DNA of 64,000 nucleotides from the NCBI GenBank assembly GCA_028293125.1, contig JAQGPJ010000026.1:1-64000 (forward strand), given 5' to 3'. Below the pieces are notes generated by a model that saw only the letters and a list, made by a program, of their open reading frames with translations, was not told the origin of the DNA and made no database searches. Source of the DNA: Verrucomicrobiales bacterium. GTDB taxonomy: Bacteria; Verrucomicrobiota; Verrucomicrobiia; Verrucomicrobiales; V1-33. Below, piece by piece: positions 28,387 through 35,077 of this stretch. Numbering within the stretch: the stretch's first letter is position 1; each line of letters opens with the position of its first letter. The translations under genes were made by a program, and so were the position numbers.

Positions 28387-29443
28387 TCCAAAACTGCAGC
28401 TGGAGTGGCTGAGAAATTTTTTAACCGAGGAAATTCCGGAGGATTCCAGCTTGGATTACAAGCACAGTGACTCACTGCACAAAATCTTCAAAAAAGCCCC
28501 TTTCAATCCTGCATGGCTGGATCAGCGCTGCTCCGGCTGCGGATCAAAAGGCGTAACCGCTGATAAGGTAAGGCATGAAGCCAAAAACGAACTAACCAAG
28601 GATGTTTCAGGCTTCGCAAATAACCGGGGTGGGCTGCTGATTTACGGCATAGCTGAGGATTCCAAAAGGAAATCAGTTCCCAAAGAATTTGCTCCGGTGG
28701 CTTCCACCATAAACCCGGAGGATATCGTCCAGATTCTCAATTCAACCATCAAGCCCCCGATCGACGGAGTCGGCGTAAAGGTAATAGTTTTAGAAAAGGC
28801 TGATCATCCAGATGGAGGATGCTGTGTGGCGATAGAAGTCCCAAAGTCGTCCACGGCACACCAAGCGAAGGACAAACTGTATTACCGCCGTCGCGGCACT
28901 CAAACGGTGGCGATGGAAAACGATGAAATCCTTGATGTGATGAACCGTTCAAGGCAACCCAATCTAGAATGTGAAATACTGCTCATCCCTTCACCTAGGC
29001 TTTCAGCCCGTCCTGCTGGGGCTGAAGAAGGCGGAGGACTGGTATATACCCACCTTCACAATTCATCACCGGTATTCTGCAAAAATTTTCTTCGCCGCAT
29101 TATTTTCCCTTTTTACGTGAATGATGCCGCTGTTGAGATCGAAGGTGTGAATGGGGTCGCCTTGACTGAAGAAGGGGAAGGATACCAAGTTGATTTTGAA
29201 GGTGTAAATCTCTTTCCAGACATTCATCGGAGACGAGATTTTAGTTTTGTTCTTAAGGATGACGGTGGATTTGCCCAAGGCGGCAAAATGTATCACCGGC
29301 TTAAAAACAAAATGCTCGTTCAAATATTTGCAGATGAGATGCCCAAAAAAGAGTATTGGGTGACCATTGATGAGGCAGTGGAAAGAGTAAGAAACGCTGA
29401 AAAACAGTTAAGGCATTTATTCCGTGGTTGGGAACCAAGTTGA
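28349..29443 (+). CDS. AlbA_2 (Schlafen-type) domain protein, copy 2
   Basis: A 364-residue paralogue of 25871-26929. AlbA_2 domain (about 15-200): LEWLRNFLTEEIPEDSSLDY, VSGFANNRGGLLIYGIAED, DHPDGGCCVAIEVPKSSTAH and LYYRRRGTQTVAMENDEILD. It carries two extra CxxC-like cysteines in WLDQRCSGCGSKG (near residue 55) that copy 1 lacks. The C-terminal half (215-364) again is beta-rich (YTHLHNSSPVFCKNFLRRII) and ends, like copy 1, with ADEMPKKEYWVTIDEAVERV. Shared unusual C-termini indicate a common family distinct from AlbA_2-helicase proteins. GC is lower than in neighbouring core genes, suggesting transfer. Confidence 0.8.
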   Translation: MILAPSPRPIPSDPKLQLEWLRNFLTEEIPEDSSLDYKHSDSLHKIFKKAPFNPAWLDQRCSGCGSKGVTADKVRHEAKNELTKDVSGFANNRGGLLIYGIAEDSKRKSVPKEFAPVASTINPEDIVQILNSTIKPPIDGVGVKVIVLEKADHPDGGCCVAIEVPKSSTAHQAKDKLYYRRRGTQTVAMENDEILDVMNRSRQPNLECEILLIPSPRLSARPAGAEEGGGLVYTHLHNSSPVFCKNFLRRIIFPFYVNDAAVEIEGVNGVALTEEGEGYQVDFEGVNLFPDIHRRRDFSFVLKDDGGFAQGGKMYHRLKNKMLVQIFADEMPKKEYWVTIDEAVERVRNAEKQLRHLFRGWEPS

Positions 29444-29614
29444 CCCCCGTGCTATGGTCTTGGCATGAGCGAGGCCATGCACGAGCTTAGCCTGTTATTT
29501 CCAGCGACCGTGGTTCCAATAACGCGGTTGGATGGTAGATTTCCAGTGATTCTAGGCCGGTCGGTGGCGGAGGAGGAGCTGGCGGCAGGCCAAGTGGCGC
29601 GGCTGCTCGGACAC
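29441..29614. repeat. Direct repeat, copy 1 (small HTH gene start)
   Basis: About 170 bp, roughly three quarters identical to 30965-31138, including the conserved block GTGCTATGGTC before the ATG. With the second copy it brackets a two-gene minus-strand cassette (29709-30918). Confidence 0.7.
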
Positions 29615-29650
29615 AGCGCCAGTTGCGTGCGGCGATATGCGTCGGAATGA
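29465..29650 (+). pseudogene. Small HTH-like protein, truncated copy 1
   Basis: A 61-residue frame: MSEAMHELSLLFPATVVPIT, RLDGRFPVILGRSVAEEELA, AGQVARLLGHSASCVRRYAS then stop. The end looks like the first helices of a MerR/excisionase-type helix-turn-helix (VARLLGxSxxxVRRY) that should continue with a basic strand, so the gene is likely truncated. A second, differently truncated copy lies at 30990. A conserved TGCTATGGT box 9 bp before the ATG in both copies resembles an extended -10, which would make a near-leaderless mRNA. Confidence 0.5.
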
Positions 29651-29708
29651 CAGGATGCAGGCTGAAGCTGAGTAGAAAATGGCATCTAGTTCGTCGGCAT
29701 TCATTGTT

Positions 29709-30527
29709 TCATGGAAAAAAATACACGTCCCCGTAATTTTCAACCCGCATGTATGGTCCAGTGATTATTGGCTCCGCAAATGAGCCGCTTCCGGCCAACG
29801 TAAGGATCATGAAGAGCATCATCAGGCTTCCTGATGGCATATTTTTGAGCCACCAGTAATGATTGGGAAGAGCCGTTCTCACTTCGTCATTGCCAAACCC
29901 TATGGGTGAAGTGTCAAACACCAAAAATCCCTTTCCCAGAACGAAAATTCCATCAAGTGCTGGAGCTGGAATTTTCCGCCGGTCATAGTCGTCCACAGGC
30001 AGCTGCGGATAATTGATCCCCAAGCGCTCTTTGATCCCGCCAATCCAGCCGTAAACGGTATCCATCGTGGCGGGACCGGCATACGCGACTAAATAACTTT
30101 GGATGCCGGGCGGCTTGTAACCACCTCCCAGATGGAGCTTTGACATTGTTCTCTTGAGACCTTTGAGCTTTTGGGCTGCCTTCATGGCAGCTTCCAATCC
30201 TTCAGAGTCTAGAGTGGATTTCACCTCAATGGTTGCGATAACCGATTCGGCGAGAAATCCATGAATTCCGCCACCGAAATTGATCTTGGGATAATTCCGT
30301 TTGTAGAGGACAATATCCATTTGGTTCCGCTGCTCCCCAGGCTTGGAAGCGGAATCAATAATTTCCCCTGTGCCGATGGCAATGGTCTCGCTGAGGTGAT
30401 CCTCAAGGAACGTTTTGATAAAATTCTCACGTGGGGTCCCCATATGGATCGAGTGCCCGGAATTCGCGGGAATGCGTGACCTGGCAAGGAGCAGTTGCTC
30501 ATTTTCATCAATGTGTGACTGCAGCAT
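29709..30527 (-). CDS. DUF6602-type protein
   Basis: A 272-residue protein. The central segment GTPRENFIKTFLEDHLSETI, GTGEIIDSASKPGEQRNQMD, IVLYKRNYPKINFGGGIHGF, then AESVIATIEVKSTL fits the DUF6602 domain, which has a nuclease-like core (D-I-V...E-V-K resembling PD-(D/E)XK). The C-terminus has a hydrophobic stretch (SGSLMMLFMILTLAGSGSF). The ATG at 30527 is chosen over an upstream GTG because it starts the structured region (MLQSHIDENEQLLLARS) and removes overlap with the upstream gene. It lies downstream of a 113-residue protein on the same strand, inside direct repeats. Nuclease activity is inferred only from motif resemblance. Confidence 0.65.
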   Translation of the reverse strand: MLQSHIDENEQLLLARSRIPANSGHSIHMGTPRENFIKTFLEDHLSETIAIGTGEIIDSASKPGEQRNQMDIVLYKRNYPKINFGGGIHGFLAESVIATIEVKSTLDSEGLEAAMKAAQKLKGLKRTMSKLHLGGGYKPPGIQSYLVAYAGPATMDTVYGWIGGIKERLGINYPQLPVDDYDRRKIPAPALDGIFVLGKGFLVFDTSPIGFGNDEVRTALPNHYWWLKNMPSGSLMMLFMILTLAGSGSFAEPIITGPYMRVENYGDVYFFP

Positions 30528-30576
30528 ATCGGATGGGCTAATTTCTAAGCGGCTTGAACTGAGGAGGTGAAGGGAC

Positions 30577-30918
30577 TCAGCCTCCACTGCCAAGGATTGC
30601 TCGACCGGGTGCCACAATTTGAAAACCTATGGGTGCCTTTCTTGCCGCTTTTTTCCTTTCAATCAGTTCAACCTCAGCCCGTTCACGAAATTGCTGGCGT
30701 TCATCGCCTGAAGGGTCTTTTCCGGGGTTTAGCGAACGCCACTGATTTTCCTGACGTGCCAATTCATCCAGAATGAAGGTTTCGTTCCAGAACCAGTCTG
30801 CAAACCCTGCTTCGCTCAATTCATTGAGTAGTTGATCGTATTCAGGAGTGGTGAGATAATTGATGCCGTCGTAAAAGAAGTCAGCCATACGGATGGAGCA
30901 GAGTTGTTGAATTTTCAT
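30577..30918 (-). CDS. Hypothetical protein upstream of DUF6602 gene
   Basis: A 113-residue soluble protein: MKIQQLCSIRMADFFYDGIN, YLTTPEYDQLLNELSEAGFA, DWFWNETFILDELARQENQW, then ERAEVELIERKKAARKAPIG. A start at the second Met (MADFF) is equally possible. It is rich in acidic and aromatic residues in its first half and basic in its second. It sits 49 bp upstream of the DUF6602 gene on the same strand, so they are probably one transcript. I do not recognise the family; a small partner or inhibitor protein is a guess from the arrangement. Confidence 0.55.
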   Translation of the reverse strand: MKIQQLCSIRMADFFYDGINYLTTPEYDQLLNELSEAGFADWFWNETFILDELARQENQWRSLNPGKDPSGDERQQFRERAEVELIERKKAARKAPIGFQIVAPGRAILGSGG

Positions 30919-30964
30919 TTTAGGTTGGGGCGGAAGTGTGTCCAGGATTTCCTGAAGAGGGGAA

Positions 30965-31138
30965 TTGACCTTCGTGCTATGGTCCCGGCATGAGCGAGAC
31001 CATGCACCAGCCTGACCTGTTCTTTCCGGCGACCGTGGTTCCGACCACGCGGACGGATGGCGGGTTTCTGGTGATCCCCGGCAGGCCGGTGCCGGTGGAT
31101 GAGGAGCTGACGCTGGTGCAGGTGGCGCGGCAGGTGTG
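30965..31138. repeat. Direct repeat, copy 2 (small HTH gene start)
   Basis: Counterpart of 29441-29614, in the same orientation, carrying the second truncated small HTH gene and its TGCTATGGT upstream box. Confidence 0.7.
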
Positions 31139-31140
31139 CT
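30990..31140 (+). pseudogene. Small HTH-like protein, truncated copy 2
   Basis: It reads MSETMHQPDLFFPATVVPTT, RTDGGFLVIPGRPVPVDEEL, TLVQVARQ and then switches to unrelated sequence (VCSLGELRSPARRHSGP). The frame continues open to 31490 but only by fusion with a downstream small gene. Compared with copy 1, the DNA-binding helix is lost. GC is higher than in copy 1, so the two copies have different histories. Confidence 0.5.
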
Positions 31141-31304
31141 CGCTTGGGGAATTGAGGAGCCCCGCCAGGAGGCACAGCGGGCCTGACGCCATTTTACGGG
31201 GTCGGCGGGGCGGAAAGCACATGATGCGCGGGATTGTCAGGAATTCGCCCCAAAGCAGCCGTGGAAACGGTGCATCCCGGAGAGGGATGATCTACGAGGG
31301 GGGC

Positions 31305-31490
31305 ATGCCCAATGACCGCCCCACCCGCAGCCAGCCGACCCCAGCCCATGACTGCGGTGTGGAAGCGCTGAGATTCGCGGCGGAGACGCCCTCGCCGGAA
31401 TCCCTTCAGCGCCGCTCGGACTTGACCCGGTGCGCCCTGCTGCTGGGCGTGCTGACCGCCCTGGCGCTGATCTGCGCGGGCCACGGCTAA
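31305..31490 (+). CDS. Small single-span membrane protein
   Basis: A 61-residue protein starting MPNDRPTRSQPTPAHDCGVE and ending in one hydrophobic helix, CALLLGVLTALALICAGHG. A GAGGGGGG stretch just before the ATG can serve as ribosome binding site. It precedes another small membrane protein and a decayed endolysin-like gene, a layout reminiscent of phage lysis modules. Confidence 0.4.
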   Translation: MPNDRPTRSQPTPAHDCGVEALRFAAETPSPESLQRRSDLTRCALLLGVLTALALICAGHG

Positions 31491-31512
31491 TCCCTCCCCT
31501 TTTGCCAATGGT

Positions 31513-31758
31513 ATGCCCAAAATCATCGAAGCCCTCCGCCCCCTCATCATTTCCTGGCTGGCCCGCCGCATTGCCGCCGCCCTCACCGCCGCCGCCATTG
31601 TCATCGGGACCACTGAGGCTGACACCCAGGGGGCTGCGGCCTTCGCCACCGGTGTCGCTGTCGCTGTCGCTGTCTTTGCCTGCGACTGCCTCCAAGCATG
31701 GATCCGCAGGCGGTGGCTGAAGCCCGCGCCTGAACTCACCACGCCGCCCGCCCTGTAA
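31513..31758 (+). CDS. Small membrane protein, holin-like
   Basis: An 81-residue protein with two hydrophobic segments (LIISWLARRIAAALTAAAIV and AAAFATGVAVAVAVFACDCL) separated by a short polar turn, and a basic C-terminus (QAWIRRRWLKP). Size and topology resemble phage holins, but no specific family is recognised. It starts 22 bp after the previous small membrane protein and lies upstream of an endolysin-like pseudogene on the same strand. Confidence 0.45.
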   Translation: MPKIIEALRPLIISWLARRIAAALTAAAIVIGTTEADTQGAAAFATGVAVAVAVFACDCLQAWIRRRWLKPAPELTTPPAL

Positions 31759-31931
31759 GCGGCACCGGAGAATGGCTGATCATCACGTTCCAGACCGCCG
31801 GCTGGTCCACCCTCCTCATTTTCTTCCTGTCCGATTCCCGGAAACCGCCCCCGCCCCCTCCGCTCCCTATATGCCCCGGCCGCTGAAGCCCCGCCGCTGA
31901 AATCATCCGCTAAGCGGAGGCTTTCCAAAAT

Positions 31932-32455
31932 TTGAAAGAGGTCTCCCCCAACCGGAAATGGGACAACTCCGCCACTCCGGGGCCGGACAGCACTTTGAAC
32001 GCTCAGCTGATTAAAGTGATGGAGTCTGCCGGCTGGGAGGCCCCGTGGGCCTACTGCGCGGCCTTCGCGGAGGGCATGATCATTATGGCCCTGCGCCGGC
32101 TGGCATGCCGGCCTGACCAATATGTCCGCCTGCGGAAGCTGATCCAGCCGGGCGTGATGCACACGGTCCGCTCCCTGAGTGCGGTGTAGGGCCCTCAGCG
32201 CCCAGCCCGCGCCGGGCTCCCTGTGGCTGGCGCGGCACGGCGACTCCGCCCTCGGGCATGCCGGCATCGTGATCAAAGCCGGCGGCAACGGGCTGATGAC
32301 CACCATCGAAAGCAACACCACCGGCCGCTTCAAGGATTCCGCCAGCGACCGCTAGGAAGACGGGATCTTCCGGCGGGAGCGCAATGTGGCCACCAACGGC
32401 AATCTCAAAGCCATGAGGTTTCTCACCCCCCTCCATGCTGCGCCTGCTGGCCGCA
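31932..32455 (+). pseudogene. Decayed CHAP/NlpC-like endolysin gene
   Basis: Frame one (31932-32189) gives MKEVSPNRKWDNSATPGPDS and GWEAPWAYCAAFAEGMIIMA, with the active-site Cys in the WxYCAAF motif of CHAP-like peptidoglycan hydrolases (usually PWCAAF). After a frameshift near 32190 the sequence continues APGSLWLARHGDSALGHAGI with the likely catalytic His, then VIKAGGNGLMTTIESNTTGR, and meets an in-frame TAG at 32353-32355. Further homologous-looking sequence (DGIFRRERNVATNGNLKAMR) follows. It would have cut peptide cross-links or amides in murein. Confidence 0.6.
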
Positions 32456-32481
32456 TAACATCCCACCCACCCGTCCCATCC

Positions 32482-32756
32482 ATGGCTGACAAATCAAAAT
32501 CCGAGGCTAATTCGCCGCCCCGCTGCGGTCCAAAACCCAAGTGGCGATCTTCCGGGATCTGCTGCTGGTCTGCGACACCGCCGCCATCGACGGGGCCAGT
32601 CTGGCCGATATCGCCGCCGCCGTGGAGAGAGCGGAGGCTTTCCTCTGGCGCACACCTCATCAGGCCCGGCCCAAAGACGCCGGAGCACGCGCGGTCGCTC
32701 CACTTCCCCGCGGACTGGAGCCGGACTTCCCATACGCGGATTTCAATGGTGAATGA
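32482..32756 (+). pseudogene. Small phage-like protein, frameshifted
   Basis: It starts MADKSKSEA. After a one-base shift near 32510 it continues FAAPLRSKTQVAIFRDLLLV, CDTAAIDGASLADIAAAVER and AEAFLWRTPHQARPKDAG, ending at 32756. The joined product would be about 90 residues and soluble. It follows the endolysin remnant closely. No family is recognised. Confidence 0.4.
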
Positions 32757-33178
32757 TATCATTTTTAACATTTTTTAAATTCAGACTTATCAAGCGTCCG
32801 ACGGTCTTCCGCGAGGGGTGTTTCCACGGCGCGAAAAGGCTGAATTTCCCTTGAAATTCCTTGCTTTGAACAATTCTCCATGCTTTATTTGGAATCACGT
32901 CCACATGGGTGTTTAACGTAACTAATTTTATGTTATATGTGCATTCTTTTTCCGCCGCCGGCGTTTTTCCTTCCGCACCGCCGCCGGAAAGCGGATCCGG
33001 TCCGGTCCCACCCTTGAACCCACCCATGAGCGGCAAGGCTTCCCCCCGCGTCCGGACCGGTGACATCCATGTCACCGGTGACATGCAAACTTTTTTTGAC
33101 GATTCCGCCGGGGGGATGACGCCCATGTCACCGGGGGGGTGGCGCGGAGGTCACCCGGGGGGTGACACCGGTAACAGA
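32757..33178. other. Intergenic region with a palindrome cluster
   Basis: No gene is supported in these 420 bp. The first half (to about 32945) is AT-richer. The second half contains repeated GTGAC/GTCAC half sites, described separately. A GC step separates the accessory region from the efflux locus here. Confidence 0.4.
33056..33175. promoter_or_regulatory. Cluster of GTGACA/TGTCAC palindromic half sites
   Basis: ACCGGTGACAT-CC-ATGTCACCGGT (33056-33079) is a perfect inverted repeat, and CATGTCACCGGTGACATG (33068-33085) a second perfect palindrome sharing its right arm. More half sites follow: ATGTCACCGGG at about 33124, GGTCACCCGG at about 33149, and GGGTGACACCGGT at about 33161. A T7 run follows the first pair (about 33091-33097), so it could also act as a plus-strand terminator. 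The cluster lies just downstream of the TetR gene. Operator function is speculative. Confidence 0.4.
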
Positions 33179-33856
33179 TCAGGATCCTGCCCTGCCCCCG
33201 CCCTTCGTTTTTGCCGCTGTTTTGGATGGCGGCGGTGCTTTTTCCGGACCGGCCACCACCGCGAACAGAATGCGCAGGGCGATCGAGAACTCCTGCGTGA
33301 ACTCCGCTTGGCTGGCGCACTGGCATTTCAGACCGCGGGCTACGGCCAGGAGGTGCGAGGCCAGATGCCGGGCGGCGACGCCGGAGCGGGCGAAAGCCTT
33401 CGCCAGATCCGTGCGGCGGACAGCGGCGGTGACCGCCTCCGAGAAGCGGCGCTCGTAATCCCGGACCTCATCGCCCATGAGGGAATGCGCGGCCTGGATC
33501 AGGTCCGCCGCCTCCACGCCCACCACCCCCACATGCCGGCCCACCCATTCCTGGAACGCGTGGGCCAGTTTGACATCCAGCGGGAGGGTGCGGTCCTTCA
33601 GCACCGTCTCCGCGGCGGTGAAGGAGGTGTCCAGCACATAGGCCACCAAGGCGCGGAAAAGTTCCTCCTTGGTGGCGAAGTGCAGGTAAAGCCCCTGACG
33701 GGAAATGCCCGCCGCCGTGGCCACCTCATCCATGGAGGTCTTGCGGAAGCCATAGCGCGCGAAGATTCCAAAGGCGGCGTTGAGAATTCCTTTTCTCCGC
33801 TGCTCCGCCCCCACCGCCGCTGCTCCCGTGGAACTTTCCGCATCCCTGTGTTTCAT
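33179..33856 (-). CDS. TetR-family transcriptional repressor
   Basis: A 225-residue regulator. An N-terminal HTH (about 18-65) reads RRKGILNAAFGIFARYGFRK then TSMDEVATAAGISRQGLYLH, FATKEELFRALV, the classic TetR signature. The C-terminal ligand-binding region (70-205) is helical and includes a conserved C-terminal TetR_C-like segment, ending in a Lys/Gly-rich tail. It is divergently transcribed from the RND efflux operon, with 97 bp between start codons, so it is the probable local repressor, released by an efflux substrate. Confidence 0.9.
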   Translation of the reverse strand: MKHRDAESSTGAAAVGAEQRRKGILNAAFGIFARYGFRKTSMDEVATAAGISRQGLYLHFATKEELFRALVAYVLDTSFTAAETVLKDRTLPLDVKLAHAFQEWVGRHVGVVGVEAADLIQAAHSLMGDEVRDYERRFSEAVTAAVRRTDLAKAFARSGVAARHLASHLLAVARGLKCQCASQAEFTQEFSIALRILFAVVAGPEKAPPPSKTAAKTKGGGRAGS

Positions 33857-33953
33857 GATTGACAGGGTTTACAAGCTGACCATGGATTGTCAACCTTATC
33901 CACCGCCGTCATCGCGGCGGCCCCTTTCCGGGGTTTCCCTTTCCCCCATCTCC
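33857..33953. promoter_or_regulatory. Divergent TetR/efflux promoter-operator region
   Basis: It contains inverted hexamers TTGACA (33859-33864) and TGTCAA (33888-33893) spaced by 23 bp. Each is also a consensus -35 element for one of the two divergent promoters: the minus-strand one is followed after 16 bp by TAAACC, while the plus-strand -10 is not clear. A repressor bound here would cover both promoters. Placement supports TetR autoregulation and control of the efflux genes, but the exact operator is inferred. Confidence 0.4.
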
Positions 33954-35057
33954 ATGACCCGCCCGCCCGCCGCCCTCTGTCTGGCGCTGCTCGCCGCTCT
34001 CGCGGCCGCCGGTTGCCGCAAGCCCGCCGCCGATGTCCAAGCCCAGGCCAAAGGGGCCGGCGGTCCAGACGCTGAAGCCGCCCCCATCCCGGTCAAAACC
34101 GCCGCCGCCACGGAGAAGCCCATGCCGCGGTTCCTGCAGCTCACCGGCGAGCTGATCTCCGCCCAGGACTCCGCCGTGGCCGCCGACACCACGGGCAAGG
34201 TGGCGGAGACCCCGGTCGAGCGGGGATCAGTGGTGAAGGCCGGGGATGTCCTCATCCGTCTGGATGACCGCACCACCTCCCTGAATCTGGCGGAGGCCGA
34301 GGCCAATCTGCTGCTGGCCCAGTCCAAACTGGCGCTGGCGCAAAGCGATTTGAAGCGCAACGAGCCGCTGGCCAAGGCCCGCGCCATTCCCGAGACGGAG
34401 TATGCCGGGCTGAAGGCCGAAAATGATGGCCAGGCCGCCACCGTGGCCGCCGCCGCCGCCCGGCGCGACTCCGCCCGCAAAAGCCAGGAGGACACGCGGG
34501 TGCTGGCCCCCTTCGATGGCGTGGTGGCCGAGCGCATGGTGTCGGTGGGTGAGTATGTAAGACCCGACACCCAGGTGGCGCATCTGGTCGATCCCGCCCG
34601 CCTGCGTTTGGTGGTGAATGTGGCGGAGCCCGACATTGGCAAAGTGAAGGAGGGCCAACCGGTGGAGTTCACGGTTTCCGCCTGGCCCGGCACCCCTTTT
34701 CCGGGCACCGTGAAATTCATCGGAGCCGCCGTGCGCGTCAGCTCCCGCGACCTGCTGGTGGAGGTGGAGGCCCCCAACGCCGATGGCCGTCTGCGGCCCG
34801 GTCTTTTTGCCGAGGCCCGGCTGATCCTGCCCGACCAGCCGGCCATCACGGTGCCGGAATCCGCCGTGCGTGAGGACGGCACCCAGCGCCGCCTGTGGGT
34901 GGCCTCGGAGGGCCGGCTGCAGGAGCGCCTGGTGGAGACCGGCAGCCGCCGTGACGGCATGCTAGAAATCCGCCGCGGAGTGGCCGCCGGCGAGCCGGTG
35001 GTGGTCTCCCCCGGCCCCGCCGCCGCTGACGGCGTGCGGATCACCGTGCAACCCTGA
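33954..35057 (+). CDS. RND efflux periplasmic adaptor (membrane fusion) lipoprotein
   Basis: A 367-residue protein with a lipoprotein signal (LALLAALAAAGC, Cys at about residue 20). The lipoyl/barrel-sandwich halves are QDSAVAADTTGKVAETPVER with GSVVKAGDVLIRLDD, and VLAPFDGVVAERMVSVGEYV. A helical hairpin lies between them (about 95-155), followed by a beta-barrel domain (DPARLRLVVNVAEPDIGKVK) and a membrane-proximal domain. The ATG at 33954 opens the lipoprotein signal; longer in-frame starts lie inside the regulatory region. It joins the inner-membrane pump to the outer-membrane channel and is followed after 20 bp by the pump gene. Confidence 0.93.
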   Translation: MTRPPAALCLALLAALAAAGCRKPAADVQAQAKGAGGPDAEAAPIPVKTAAATEKPMPRFLQLTGELISAQDSAVAADTTGKVAETPVERGSVVKAGDVLIRLDDRTTSLNLAEAEANLLLAQSKLALAQSDLKRNEPLAKARAIPETEYAGLKAENDGQAATVAAAAARRDSARKSQEDTRVLAPFDGVVAERMVSVGEYVRPDTQVAHLVDPARLRLVVNVAEPDIGKVKEGQPVEFTVSAWPGTPFPGTVKFIGAAVRVSSRDLLVEVEAPNADGRLRPGLFAEARLILPDQPAITVPESAVREDGTQRRLWVASEGRLQERLVETGSRRDGMLEIRRGVAAGEPVVVSPGPAAADGVRITVQP

Positions 35058-35077
35058 CCTTTCGCGCCGACAACCCC

